Shown here one piece after another: positions 45,739-55,544 of a stretch of 64,000 nucleotides of DNA. This stretch comes from Plasmodiophora brassicae (Eukaryota; Endomyxa; Phytomyxea; Plasmodiophorida; Plasmodiophoridae). The DNA lies in NCBI GenBank assembly GCA_039704465.1, contig JASFAU010000006.1, forward strand, positions 434,001 to 498,000, given 5' to 3'. A model generated the notes under the pieces. The model worked only from the letters and a program-made list of their open reading frames with translations. It searched no databases and was not told where the DNA came from. Numbering within the stretch: the first letter of the stretch is position 1; every line of letters begins with the position of its first letter. Both the position numbers and the translations under genes were made by a program.

Positions 45739-47841
45739 TCAGACCGCCGGGTGCGCCGCCGATGCAGTGTTGCCTTTCAGGGTGATCGTCCAGTCGTAGT
45801 CGGGCTCGTGGGACGGCTTGCTCTGCACCATGGCTTTGGCGTGGAGCGCGCGTCGCTCCTGCCAGGGGCGCAGCTTGTTAGAGCGACGGGTTTCGGGTTG
45901 GGGCGCAGGTGATATCGTCGGTTCGTATTGCGTCCGGAAGGTCGATGCAATCACAGACATCTGCGTGCCACTGCCGACGACCGGCTGTCGACGGCGACAA
46001 CGCTGCTTGTACAGCTGTCCGAGAGCGAACGATAGCATTGCTAATGCTATAACGGCAAGGACAGCGACGACGACCACCGCAGCCGTGTCGACCTGGGCGG
46101 GTCTTGCCGGTGCCCTTAAATCAGACGTTGACGAAGGGCAAGGATCTGTTGGGTGCTGAACAATAACGTAGACGCCTGTGTCGCAGACCTTGACAAGGAC
46201 TGCGGTGACGTTGACCTGCACGGGAGGCGCCCCAGCGAGGGACAGCGGTTCGTTGATGCGCACGGCGCCGTTCGTGGCCTGCATTGCGGCTCGAAATTGT
46301 AGGGCCACTGCGAGATCGGTGTCGACGTTGATGGACAGCCGCGGTAGGACGATAAACGACAGCAACGTCCTTCGCTGTGGTGCAGCCTTGTCAGGAACCA
46401 CGTCCATGTTGACAATGCGATGATCTGCGGAGGGGATGCCCGACGAAATCGCCGTCGTCGCGGACGTGGCCTCGCTGGTCTTTGTGCCTGACGACCACGA
46501 CGTGCAGTCCACGTTCAGGAACATCTGCACCAAGCTCGCCGTGAACGTGGAGCCAATGGCCGTGAAGTCGGGGAGCTGGAACGGGGCGGACGACACGGCA
46601 TGGACGGTTGCTGATGTCTGCCTTGTCCGGATGGGCTCAGTGGCGCTGACTGCTCTACGGGTCGAGGTCAATCGGGACCGCGTGTCGATTTGCAATGACG
46701 TTGGGGAGACAGGGGCGCGTGGTGTAATTGACGACGGTGCCGACGACGGTCTTCGAGTTGGCGATGCTGCTGGGGATGGAGCTGGCGATGGCAGTGGAGA
46801 TGGTGCTGGCGAAGGCGGCGCGGAGTGTGTTGGCCCAAACGTCGGAAACGGAGTTGGCGAAGGCGTTGGCGCTGCTGTTGACGCTGGTGTTGGCGCTGGG
46901 GTTGGCGCTGCAGTCGGCGCTGCTGTCGGCGCAAGAGTTGGCGCTAGTGTCGGCGCTGCTGTCGGTGCTGGAGTTGGCGCTGCTGTTGGCGCTGGAGTTG
47001 GCGCTGCTGTTGGCACTGGAGTTGGCGCTGGAGTTGGCGCTGCTGTCGGCGCAAGAGTTGGCGCTGCTGTCGGCGCAGGAGTTGGCGCTGGTGTTGGCGC
47101 CGGTGTTGGCGCTGGAGTTGGCGCTGGAGTTGGCGCTGGAGTTGGCGCTGGAGTTGGCGCTGGAGTCGGTGGTGGTGTTGGCGCTGGAGTCGGTGCTGGT
47201 GTTGGCGCTGGAGTCGGTGCTGGTGTTGGCGCTGGAGTCGGTGCTGGTGTTGGCGCTAGAGTTGGCGCCGGTGTTGGCGCTGGAGTTGGCGCCGGCGATG
47301 AGGTCGGAATCGAGCACAGGTTCGCCGTACAGTTTGTATACGCCAGCGGGCACTGTGAACACGCCGGCGTCCCTGACTTGTACGGCGAGGACGCTTTGGA
47401 CCAGGATGTCGGCCCCTGAAAGTAGCACCAGAGGAGGAAGTTCGACGACTGAGTGCAGGGTCCATAGGCCGCGCATCCGATCGCCGTATAGGTGGCCCAC
47501 GAGATCTCACTGTATTCCGGCCCGCTGCTGCCTTCGGACGCCCAGAACTGGAACGACCCCTGGTAGTTGCCATGGAAGTAGTCGTAGATGAAATCGTATG
47601 GCGCACTGGACACGCCGTCTGCACTGCTGCAGCTGGCAAACGCATTGATCTTCGTCTGGGCGCTGCTGGCCAGCGTCGGGCTCCACAGCAGACGGTTCAT
47701 ATTCGTCGCCGGCGGGTTCACATTGCTGCGCAGGTTGTTGAACGCATTCAGCAACCACGTATCGTCAACTGCTGCCAGCGGCGCCTGCCCCAGCCCTAGG
47801 CCGGCTAGGGCCGCGCAAGCGATAACGCCCGTCAACCTCAT
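45739..47841 (-). CDS. CAP-domain protein with Pro/Thr stalk and membrane helix
   Basis: Single-exon gene, 700 aa. The signal peptide MRLTGVIACAALAGLGLG is followed by a CAP (SCP/PR-1-like) domain at about residues 28-185: LLNAFNNLRSNVNPPA, LLWSPTLASSAQ, EISWATYTAIGCA and FLLWCYFQGP. Next comes a stalk of about 150 residues built from PTPA and PTAA units, probably O-glycosylated. A globular region (PDFTAIGSTFTASLVQMF to VYVIVQHPTDPC) leads to the helix AAVVVVAVLAVIALAMLSFA (about 590-610) and a basic tail with YEPTISP and ERRALHAKAM. From PDFTAIGST to the end it is paralogous to the next gene, which lacks the CAP part. CAP proteins often bind sterols or act in host contact; here the function is unknown. 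Confidence 0.85.
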   Translation of the reverse strand: MRLTGVIACAALAGLGLGQAPLAAVDDTWLLNAFNNLRSNVNPPATNMNRLLWSPTLASSAQTKINAFASCSSADGVSSAPYDFIYDYFHGNYQGSFQFWASEGSSGPEYSEISWATYTAIGCAAYGPCTQSSNFLLWCYFQGPTSWSKASSPYKSGTPACSQCPLAYTNCTANLCSIPTSSPAPTPAPTPAPTLAPTPAPTPAPTPAPTPAPTPAPTPAPTPPPTPAPTPAPTPAPTPAPTPAPTPAPTPAPTPAPTAAPTLAPTAAPTPAPTPVPTAAPTPAPTAAPTPAPTAAPTLAPTLAPTAAPTAAPTPAPTPASTAAPTPSPTPFPTFGPTHSAPPSPAPSPLPSPAPSPAASPTRRPSSAPSSITPRAPVSPTSLQIDTRSRLTSTRRAVSATEPIRTRQTSATVHAVSSAPFQLPDFTAIGSTFTASLVQMFLNVDCTSWSSGTKTSEATSATTAISSGIPSADHRIVNMDVVPDKAAPQRRTLLSFIVLPRLSINVDTDLAVALQFRAAMQATNGAVRINEPLSLAGAPPVQVNVTAVLVKVCDTGVYVIVQHPTDPCPSSTSDLRAPARPAQVDTAAVVVVAVLAVIALAMLSFALGQLYKQRCRRRQPVVGSGTQMSVIASTFRTQYEPTISPAPQPETRRSNKLRPWQERRALHAKAMVQSKPSHEPDYDWTITLKGNTASAAHPAV
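46856..47290. repeat. tandem repeat coding for the Pro/Thr/Ala stalk
   Basis: Units of about 6 and 12 bp based on TTGGCGCTG (plus strand) encode PAPT on the minus strand. Runs are nearly pure between 47100 and 47290. Length variation between strains is likely. Confidence 0.9.
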
Positions 47842-47951
47842 GATACGCCTCTTACGAGCGTTCCGATCACCAGTACCATATCTACCTATGTCGTGATATT
47901 TTCCGACCTGTGTACTCTGCAGTGGCCAGCGTTCATTTTAACGGGCCCGGT

Positions 47952-49163
47952 TCACCTGTTTATGGTGCTGTGCGTTGCGACCGTCCAGTCGGCATCGGTG
48001 TCTGGTGGCGGGGCCCTCTCACACATCGCTTTGGCGTGCAGTGCCCGGCGTTCGTCCCAGCGACGTACCTTGCCTGGCCGCTGGGGGTCAGGTGCGGGCA
48101 TTGGCGATATCGTTGGCTCGTATTGTGCCGGGAAACTCGCCGCCAGGACGGCCATGTGTGCACCCAACGCGCGTTGCTGCCGTCGGACGCGCTGCATGCA
48201 CAGCTGCCAGACAACGTACGCGAACAGGGATAGACAGGCGACAACCAGAGCGACAAGGGCGGTCACAGCGGCAACGTTTGGCGGCGCGTCGTATGAAGCA
48301 GCGACCGATGCCGGGCATCCACCAGTTGGATGCCGAACAACGACATAGTCGTCCGTGCTACAGACTTTCACAAGAACTGAAGTGATGTTGACCTCTACGG
48401 GCGGCGGTCCAGCGAATGACACCGGCAGGGCGCTTCGTATCGTGCTGTTGGCAACCTGCATCTCGGCTCGGAACGCTGCTGCGATCGCATAGTCGGTGTC
48501 GACGTTGCTGCGCGTTCGCGGTAGGACGACGAACGAGAGCACGGTGCGTTGCTGCGGGGGTGCCTGGTCAGGGACCAGGTCGACGTTGACGATCCGGTGG
48601 TCGGACGACGGGATACTGAACGAAATGGCCGTCGTCGCATACGCTATATAGTTGGACTTCGTGCGAGACGTCCATGATGTGGAGTCGACGCCCAGACCCG
48701 TGTCAACCAAGCTGGCCGTAAACGTGCTGCCAACCGTCGTAATGTCAGGAAACTGGAGCTGACTGGAAGGCATGGGTCGGGTCGGTGACGTCGCCGTCCG
48801 CTGCTTCGATGCAGGCTGCGCCTGGCTAACGGTTGTCGCCGCGATTGCACGATGCACGGAACTTCGCGCAGGGGACCGCATGCGAACTCGCAGCGCAGTC
48901 GAACGAACGGGAGGCGGAAATGGATTGGGCGCCAACGTTCGTGCTCGAGTCAGCGCCATCGTCGGCGTAGTGAGCGGGCGAGTGCGCGTCGATATCAGCG
49001 AGGCAGGCGGTGGCGCGGGAGCGGTGGGTGCAGCTGTTTGGAACGTGTGCACGTCGTCTACATGGCGGACCTCGGTAGGCCTGTTATCTCCAGACGCCAT
49101 TGTCGTCGTCTGCACCAGAAGCGCATGGGCGAGCGCCACGAACGCAGTAGCACACAGCAGCAT
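47952..49163 (-). CDS. type I membrane protein, paralog without CAP domain
   Basis: Single-exon gene, 403 aa. It has a signal peptide (MLLCATAFVALAHALLVQ) and then about 120 residues rich in Thr, Pro, Ala and Arg in place of the CAP domain and stalk. The rest parallels the neighbour at 45739-47841: FPDITTVGSTFTASLVDTG, SSDHRIVNVDLVPDQAPPQ, RTVLSFVVLPR, VKVCSTDDYVVVRHP, the helix VTALVALVVACLSLFAYVVW and a tail with YEPTISPMP and ERRALHAKAM. The shared juxtamembrane ectodomain (about 180 residues) has two conserved cysteines. The conserved tail suggests both copies use the same cytosolic partner. No family was recognised. Confidence 0.82.
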   Translation of the reverse strand: MLLCATAFVALAHALLVQTTTMASGDNRPTEVRHVDDVHTFQTAAPTAPAPPPASLISTRTRPLTTPTMALTRARTLAPNPFPPPVRSTALRVRMRSPARSSVHRAIAATTVSQAQPASKQRTATSPTRPMPSSQLQFPDITTVGSTFTASLVDTGLGVDSTSWTSRTKSNYIAYATTAISFSIPSSDHRIVNVDLVPDQAPPQQRTVLSFVVLPRTRSNVDTDYAIAAAFRAEMQVANSTIRSALPVSFAGPPPVEVNITSVLVKVCSTDDYVVVRHPTGGCPASVAASYDAPPNVAAVTALVALVVACLSLFAYVVWQLCMQRVRRQQRALGAHMAVLAASFPAQYEPTISPMPAPDPQRPGKVRRWDERRALHAKAMCERAPPPDTDADWTVATHSTINR

Positions 49164-49399
49164 CGTACCACCTAGCCACCTGGGTACGAGCGCGCCTCCG
49201 TACCGTGTCCGTACCGACCGACCCTACCGTTCCTGCCCGTATCTCTGTCCCATTGGATATCACGTTGCGCTGGAGGGGAGCGCGGCCGGTACCTGTGGAA
49301 TAGTGCGCTGGCCAACGATGAACAAACCGTATCGGAATGGTGGCCGACCGCCCATCGGATCTGTGCCGGATCAGGTCGCCTGGCGATCATGCCGACCGC

Positions 49400-50294
49400 A
49401 TGGGGATGTGGGGCGGGCCGGCAGACGCGACACGACCCTGGCACGGCCTGGTCCAGGCGTTCGCCGTGATCGCCGCGTCCGAGTTCGCCGACAAGACGTT
49501 CATGCTGGCGCTGATCCTGGCCATGTCGTTCGCGCCCAGCATGGTCTTCATCGGGTCGTCCGTCGCCAACGCCATCACGTCGACGCTGGCCGGTGGGTCG
49601 TCGCAAACGCTCGCCCGGCGTCGCCCTGCATCGCTGATAACGTCACGTTATGCACACAGTCGTCGTCGGTTCCGAGCTCCTGCGGGTCGTCCCGGTCGCC
49701 TACCTGCACTGGGGGTCCATCGTCCTCTACATCGCGTTCGGTCTCCAGATGCTCGTCGAGGCGTTCACGAACGACAACGACGATGGGCTTGAGGTTGCTG
49801 GCGTTGCGGCCCACACCGACCCAGGGAGCGCATCCGACACCGACGTTGAGTCTCTCATGTAGGCGGCGGCACATGGCCGGGATCACTGCTCCGTCCTGAC
49901 CTGTTCGGCCTCAGATCGCATCAGTCGTACTCGCCCGCCCGGCGACAGCGCCGCCGGTCCAGGCGGCGAAACATGACCGGCCTAGCGAAATCCTTCACGT
50001 TGACGCTGCTCGGCGAATGTGGTGATCGATCGCAGATCGCCCTGCTCGCCATGATCGCCGACCGCATCCCGACTACGTACATTCTAGTCGGTACCCATTC
50101 CGCACCGTCGTCCTATCGGCCCTGCTCAACGCACCCGCCCAGGGAGCCTTGCCGCCCACACGACCTGCAGCGCCATCGCCTGCTACGCCGGGCGCCTGCT
50201 CGCCACGCGCATCTCCGGGACGACCGTCTCCATCGTCGGAGCCCTCCTCTTCTTCGCCTCTGCCGCCCAGTCGGCCTGGGCCGGCGTGCCCTAA
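49400..50294 (+). CDS. GDT1: Gdt1/TMEM165-type cation transporter
   Basis: Four exons with introns 49593-49659, 49859-49914 and 50091-50142 give 239 aa. The family has two inverted halves, each with an E-x-G-D-K/R-T/S motif. Here they are ASEFADKTFMLALI (Ala replaces the usual Gly) and LGECGDRSQIALLAM. Each half also has further helices (YLHWGSIVLYIAFGLQML; VSIVGALLFFASAAQS). A charged, variable loop joins the halves, as in yeast Gdt1. These proteins move Ca2+ and Mn2+ into the Golgi and support glycosylation. The start is Met 49400; an upstream Met at 49337 would add a stretch that resembles nothing. Confidence 0.9.
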
Positions 50295-50483
50295 AGCCCC
50301 CTCGTCAACCTGGGCGAAACCCACTAACCAACGTGAATATAATACGTCGGCGCAGGCCAACCGCCTCGGTTCAGTTGCGCTTCAGTGTCCCACTCGCCCT
50401 CTCGGCGGTCGCTGGGCCCGTCAGACTCCGCGGAAGACGGCGGCCTGCGCGGGCCCAGTGTTCGCTGACTGTGCGGGCGATCG

Positions 50484-51442
50484 ATGATCAAGACGGGTGC
50501 GTCCCGCCATGGGTTTACGAGCCGGGAGTCGGCGAGGCCCGAGCGCGTACGTCTGTGTCCCGGCGGGCTGTGTGTGTGTGTGTGTGTGGCCGGTGGTCGC
50601 TGACGCGCGTCGGTAGCATATTCGCGAGCTGCAGGACGATGTGTTGTCGTGGCTGCGCGAGAACCGCGGCTGGAGGACGTTCGACGACATTCGCACCAGC
50701 CGACTGCGCCTCGATCTGACGGCGCACCCGGCGCTGCTGTCGAACCTGATTGCCCATGCTCGCGTGGCGCACAGGGACGATGCGCTGTCGTACAACGTAG
50801 GATGGGTCCGCGCGTGGATCCCGTACCGTTCCGTTAACGAACGTGTGTGGTCTGCAGCCGGTGCATCCTGGTGTTAACAACGTCGACGACCTTCGCGCCC
50901 TACTAGCGAGGCACAGACAAGGGCTGAGCGTCCAGAGCCTTGCCGATGCTTACGTGGGCGTCGAGGCTGACGTACAGGTCATATTGGCGGCGTCCGTTCC
51001 GTTGTGGCCGTGAGACCGACCTGCTTTCAGACCCTTAAGGAATCCGAACTCATATATGCAATTGCGAATACGGAATCGAAGGAGACCATGCTGTACCCCA
51101 GGGATGCTCGCCTGGAGGTACAAGTTGATGACGACATCAAACGGCTATGGGATGACGTAAACATGCCGGGTGACGACGTCGAACTGGAGCGGGAGTACGT
51201 ATCTCGAGCTTCTGGAACGTGTGGTGGACGGTTCGCTAACGTCTGATTTGGATCTCAGACTGCACGCTGCTGGACTGATGAGCGTGGACGAACTAGAGAC
51301 GGGGCATCAAACCAGCGCACGCATGAAGCGTCCAACGAAGCGGGCGCCGAAGGGTCGCGCGCCACAAAAGAAACGACGGTACCAGCTGACGAACGTGCAC
51401 GTCCTAGATCAGTACGACTGGCTCAGAGAGTCATCCAAATAA
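50484..51442 (+). CDS. GTF2E2: transcription factor TFIIE beta subunit
   Basis: Five exons with introns 50547-50616, 50797-50857, 50978-51030 and 51195-51258 give 236 aa. Two winged-helix modules are visible: WLRENRGWRTFDDIRT to LLSNLIAHARVAHRDDALSY, and VDDLRALLARHRQGLSV to DARLEVQVDDDIKRLWDDV. The C-terminal basic part ends in QKKRRYQLTNVHVLDQYDWL, closely matching the family motif KKRRFK-x-x-N-x-H. TFIIE helps recruit and regulate TFIIH at RNA polymerase II promoters. The last intron joins ELERE to LHAAGLMSVDE in frame. The short first exon (MIKTGASRHG) is the weakest part of the model. Confidence 0.88.
50569..50588. repeat. (TG)10 dinucleotide repeat inside an intron
   Basis: Ten TG units lie in the first TFIIE-beta intron, about 30 bp before its AG. 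TG tracts can influence 3' splice-site use. Confidence 0.9.
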
Positions 51443-51877
51443 CAGCACCACGTTGCCATGTACGTAGTGATTGCGCTCTGTGTGGGTTGACGAAGATTCC
51501 GGCTAGCAACCGGAACCTCAAGTATAACGCCAAGCATCCTGTCTGAGCGCGCGGCCTTTGGAGCCCTGCCCTGGGTGGGATAGGGAACGATGCACGACAC
51601 AGAGCGTGTCTACCGATCTTCACCCAGAGGCCGGAGCGAGCAACCCTGTCGTTGCAAGTCCTAGGAGTCTGGAACACCGACTGGCGCTCGAGAACAACCT
51701 GGTCGCAGAGTACTATCGTGTGCGGGCCTGTTCGCGCGAACGGTGATTAGGCGGTTCCTGGGAGGTCATTCCCTGTACGTTGATCGCTGGTGGTTGTTTG
51801 GCGTACCTCTGGGCGATAATCGGATCTCGAGCGCCCGCCCGCCCGCCCCAATCATAATCGCCCTGTTGAGCCCAACG
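51443..51877. other. intergenic, no gene supported
   Basis: About 435 bp between two genes on the plus strand. Only short frames without family likeness. Confidence 0.4.
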
Positions 51878-52474
51878 ATGAGGACCGAGTGCGAGCACGC
51901 GGCACGATGGTGGACCGAGCAGCTGCGCACGGTCGTCACCATACCACTGCCCGCCGACGCGTTCGACAAATACGAGGCCATCCTGTGCGACGAGCTCCTA
52001 GCGCGGTTTAAAGGCCACTGGCACAGGAACGACAGGCAATTGGGGTCGGCCTACAGGTCGGGCGATGACGGCGCCGTGACCAGATGGTGTGCTGACCTGT
52101 CCGGCAGGTCCATCGCGATCGATATGAGCAGAGTGGACCCCGTCCTGCAGGCAGCAGCGGTCAGATGCGGGTTGGGGCGGCAGGTACTACAATGCCTGGC
52201 AAGCGCCATGCCCAACACGTTCATGTTCGTCAACCCGAATGAGGTCCGGGTACGACGAGGAGCGGGCGCCGCGGTCGACATCTGGCGGAAGGAGCAAGAG
52301 GAGGGGAAGGCCGCGCCACCGACGTCGTCATCGAAGACGATGTCATCGAAACCAGGGCACTCAACGACAGCGACGCCGACACCCAGCAGCAGACGGCGAT
52401 CTTGCAAGAGGCAGGCACGAGAGACGCAGCCGCCGGGCATCGTCATGCTGGCGGCGTCAACCGGCCAGCATTGA
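51878..52474 (+). CDS. BTG/Tob (APRO) family protein
   Basis: Single-exon gene, 198 aa from MRTECEHAARWW. The BTG domain fills residues 1-120: EHAARWWTEQL, then FDKYEAILCDELLARFKGHWH (box A with the family's Y/F-x-GHW), GSAYRS, VDPVLQAAAVRCGL, and ANTFMFVNP-like text (MPNTFMFVNPNEVRVRRG) matching box B. Family members bind the Caf1 deadenylase of the CCR4-NOT complex and promote mRNA decay. The C-terminal 75 residues are Ser/Thr/Arg-rich and probably disordered. I chose the Met at 51878 because the domain begins there; the frame runs another 45 codons upstream without resembling the family. Confidence 0.82.
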   Translation: MRTECEHAARWWTEQLRTVVTIPLPADAFDKYEAILCDELLARFKGHWHRNDRQLGSAYRSGDDGAVTRWCADLSGRSIAIDMSRVDPVLQAAAVRCGLGRQVLQCLASAMPNTFMFVNPNEVRVRRGAGAAVDIWRKEQEEGKAAPPTSSSKTMSSKPGHSTTATPTPSSRRRSCKRQARETQPPGIVMLAASTGQH

Positions 52475-52650
52475 CGACGGCAACCACAGCGACATTGTCG
52501 GCACAGCAGGCAATGATACAGTGTTTGGACACCGTACGCTGCATAGCGCCTGATGTCGATAACGTCGTTCGTCAACGCTTGGTTGAGCATGAAGCCAGAT
52601 CGCGGTGAACCGGCGAAGGTTGAACGCGCGCCAGCGTGCGTATATATTTG

Positions 52651-53883
52651 TTACAAATGCGGGATGCCGACGAGCGTCAGTGCACCGCGCATGGCCAGAA
52701 ATATGACTGGGTTCCAAGCGACGAGGTATCGGATAGCGTCGAGGATTTGCCCCCACAGCAGAGACTGGTGCAGCCACACGCTATCGGCGGCGATCTATGG
52801 CAGGTAGGTCAAAGCAGTTCGAAGTCTGCGAACCCGGTACTGACATCCTTGAGGTCGATCTTCTCTCGGCAATACGCGCACGTATCCTTCTTCCCCACCA
52901 TTGCCCAGCCTCTCAAGCATCTACCGCGAAACGTCACACACACGCACACATCCAGCGGCGGCGTCATGTCGTACAAGTCATGGTACCGATGACCGCAAGC
53001 GAGAACGTGGACGTTGCGTTGTCCTGACGCTGACAGCGGCGAGCTCAAATCCAGTTCCTGAACCGTCACGCGTTCAACAGCACATTCCAGGACGTCATGC
53101 GGATGAAGAGACCTGATCACAAAGGGCGCATATCCTGGCACTGAGGCTCCTCGTCGGGATTTGATTCTTATCGCCGCTACCCGGTCGTCAGGGCATGCAT
53201 CCCGTTGCGAAATGTCGTACGGACCTGTAGTATCCGAGTTTGGCAACGACTCGTTCGGCAGTGAACTCGGCAACATCACGACTGAGCACGCCATAGTATA
53301 GCCCATAGAATCCGACGTAGAACCCGAATAATCCGATACCAAGGCCGAGCAGCATTTGAACGAGGACCATGATGTACCCAGCAATCGCCAGGACATAGCA
53401 CGATCGGTGTATGAAGCTGAACCAACTGTACACCTGAAACGTACTTAGGCATCGCAGGGCCGAACCGCCACAAGGCATTACCCGTCCTGGCAGGTCCTTT
53501 GGAACGGGTTGAATGAATCGGATCTGCCCGAACAGATATCCAGTGTACAACGAGAAGGCACTCCAGACAGAGAGCATGATGACGAACCCGGAGTGGATGG
53601 ACACGAGCATCGGGAACAGCCAAAGGCCCAGCAAGGAGACTACGCTGACATGTCAAGTATCGCCTGGAACGAACTCGCGAGTCGTGTACGAACCCAAATG
53701 GTACGATCTCGGGCGTAACCTCTGCCAATGGTGCAGGCCGAACTGGACGACAAGGGAAACGCCGATAACCAGCAGAATGCCCAGCCCGTTGTCATCGTCA
53801 GGCATGTTGGCGTCCGGTCGACCAGGCACGACCTCCCCCGTCAGCGGCGGTCCGCTCGGCACCCGGCCCGCCTCCGTGGCCAT
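52651..53883 (-). CDS. RNF121: membrane RING ubiquitin ligase RNF121
   Basis: Seven exons, 53883-53694, 53639-53482, 53433-53225, 53140-53113, 53057-52975, 52920-52845 and 52794-52651, give 295 aa. Five or six helices (LGILLVIGVSLVVQFG, SCYVLAIAGYIMVLVQMLL, GIGLFGFYVGFYGLYYGVLS) precede the RING. Splicing rebuilds the RING as ICALCDQ, then VLACGHRYHDLCLRGW and VGKKDTCAYCREKIDLKD. Exon 4 is only 28 nt and supplies the first Cys pair. A C-terminal segment LLWGQILDAIRYLVAWNPV is typical of RNF121/175. These ligases act in the ER/Golgi in quality control. Confidence 0.9.
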
Positions 53884-54254
53884 CGCGGATGATGCGCCGG
53901 ACCCCCAGCTGCACCGCCGCCCCAACCCGTACGCCGTGTGGCGTTACCCGTGGGGTGCGGCCCCGCGCCCCACCCCACTGGCCGGGGCAGGATCTGCGTT
54001 TTCCCACTGGCAGCAGACTGGGGGACGATGTAACATCGGTAGTCACAGCTGTGCGGTCTCGTGGCGGACGGGGGTAACAATAAACGGGTAGCCATGTAAC
54101 ACGTAGGAACTGCACTTTTTGTGCGCAACACGCCGCGTCGTGCGGGGAGTACCGAGTGTACCCCGTGGGTCACGCTGGCGTCCAGGGCGCGTGCCATCGT
54201 GGCGATCTTTTGATTCACGAGCTGTTCGACAGCAGCAGGAAGGCGGTGGCCGTC
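53884..54254. other. divergent promoter region
   Basis: About 370 bp between RNF121 (minus) and the prenylated coiled-coil gene (plus). No recognised motif. Confidence 0.4.
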
Positions 54255-55404
54255 ATGGCGGATGACGACGGTGCGTCGGCTCGCGTTGCGCGTAAATCGC
54301 CCATGTTCTCTAACCGCTGGCGGTAGGACGGCCCAATGCGATCCAGCAGATGGAGCTGCGGAAACAGAAGGGTCCGTTGTGTGCGCGCTGGCGACGTCCT
54401 CCATACCGAACGTTTCTGTTGCAGAGCGTGAGGAACGGGAGGCGAAGGAGGCGGAAGAGCTGAAGCGACGCGAGGCGGAGATGTTCGCGAAGCAGCAACG
54501 CGCCAAACAGATCCTGCTGGAGAGCGAGCAGGCCCGCGAGGCTGAGAAGCAGCAGCGCGCCACCGAAGAGGCGGAGAAACGCGCACAGCAACTGGCCGCC
54601 CAGCAGGCAACCATGTTGGCATTTGAGAAGCAGAAACAGGGTGGGCATCCGGCCGAACGGTAGTGTCTGGATGTTAACCAACGGTTACGATCAGATGCGG
54701 CAGAGGCCCGTCAGCGCGAAGAGGATGAGCAGAGGCGCGCAGCTGAAGCTGAGGCGTTCGCTAAACAGGAAGCTGCGAAAGCCAAGCTTCGTGCGGAGCA
54801 GGAGCAGAGGGAAAGGGACGCGGCCGAGGAACGCCTCCGCCAGGAGCAGGAACGCGAACGGGTAACTACGACACGAATTGCATTCGTTTTGTGTGCAACA
54901 GAGGTTGACCTTGGACCGTAGCGCCTTGCTAAGCAGGCGGAGAACATGGCCAAGTTCGAGGAGGAGCAGAAGCTCAAGCGTATGACTGACGAGGAACGCG
55001 CGGCATACCTTGCTGAGAAGGAGGAGAAAGACCGGGCAGAAGAGGTACCCTGATGTAACGTACGCATCCCATATCGCGACCTGACGACCATGACAGGATG
55101 CAGCGCGTAAAGCGGCCGATGAAGCGGCCAAGAAAGCGGTCGAAACCGCCGTCCAGCAAGCAGCGGCCGATGTGGGGCCGGTGGCGGCTAATTCGGTAAC
55201 CGGATGACGGTCGATGGCAGCATCATTGTCATTTACTGTTCGTCCTAGGGTGGGCCAGCCGTTAAGCCGGACCCAGTCGTCGTGCCAGCCGTTAAACCGG
55301 ACGCAGTCGCGCCAGAGGAAGAGCGTCCGCGGAGCACGAAGGCAACGGCGTCCACTGCGACGGCGCCGCAGGGCCAGACGACGTCGTGCTGCACCATTTT
55401 ATGA
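54255..55404 (+). CDS. coiled-coil protein with C-terminal prenylation motif
   Basis: Seven exons with introns 54271-54326, 54372-54424, 54641-54694, 54862-54921, 55045-55096 and 55196-55248 sum to 822 nt, or 273 aa. After the short start (MADDDGRPNAIQQ) nearly the whole protein is a charged coiled coil rich in Glu, Ala, Arg, Lys and Gln (for example EAEELKRREAEMFAKQQRAK). A Pro-rich segment with the duplicated word PAVKPD follows. The last residues are CCTIL. CTIL fits a CaaX box with Leu at the end, expected to be geranylgeranylated, and the preceding Cys could be palmitoylated. I infer a membrane-tethered rod or scaffold. Coiled-coil composition alone does not allow a family name. Confidence 0.75.
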
Positions 55405-55544
55405 TGCAGTGCAATTCTACATCTAAACAACAGGTTCTTCTTGTCTCTCTTTGAAGGGTCCCAGAGCAGCAGAGAGAACCCTTCATCGTCCGAGGCACAC
55501 AAGTGACAGTTGGATAGGGGGATTGTGTAACGCAGGTTCGGCGA

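Noticed and set aside
46856..47290. Possible CRISPR-like array because of regular repeats
   Set aside because: Units are 6-12 bp coding repeats without spacers, inside a eukaryotic gene.
46436..47419. Plus-strand open frame of 327 aa rich in Gly-Val-Gly-Ala
   Set aside because: It is the antisense of the Pro/Thr/Ala stalk of the CAP protein gene. The repeat keeps all frames open on both strands.
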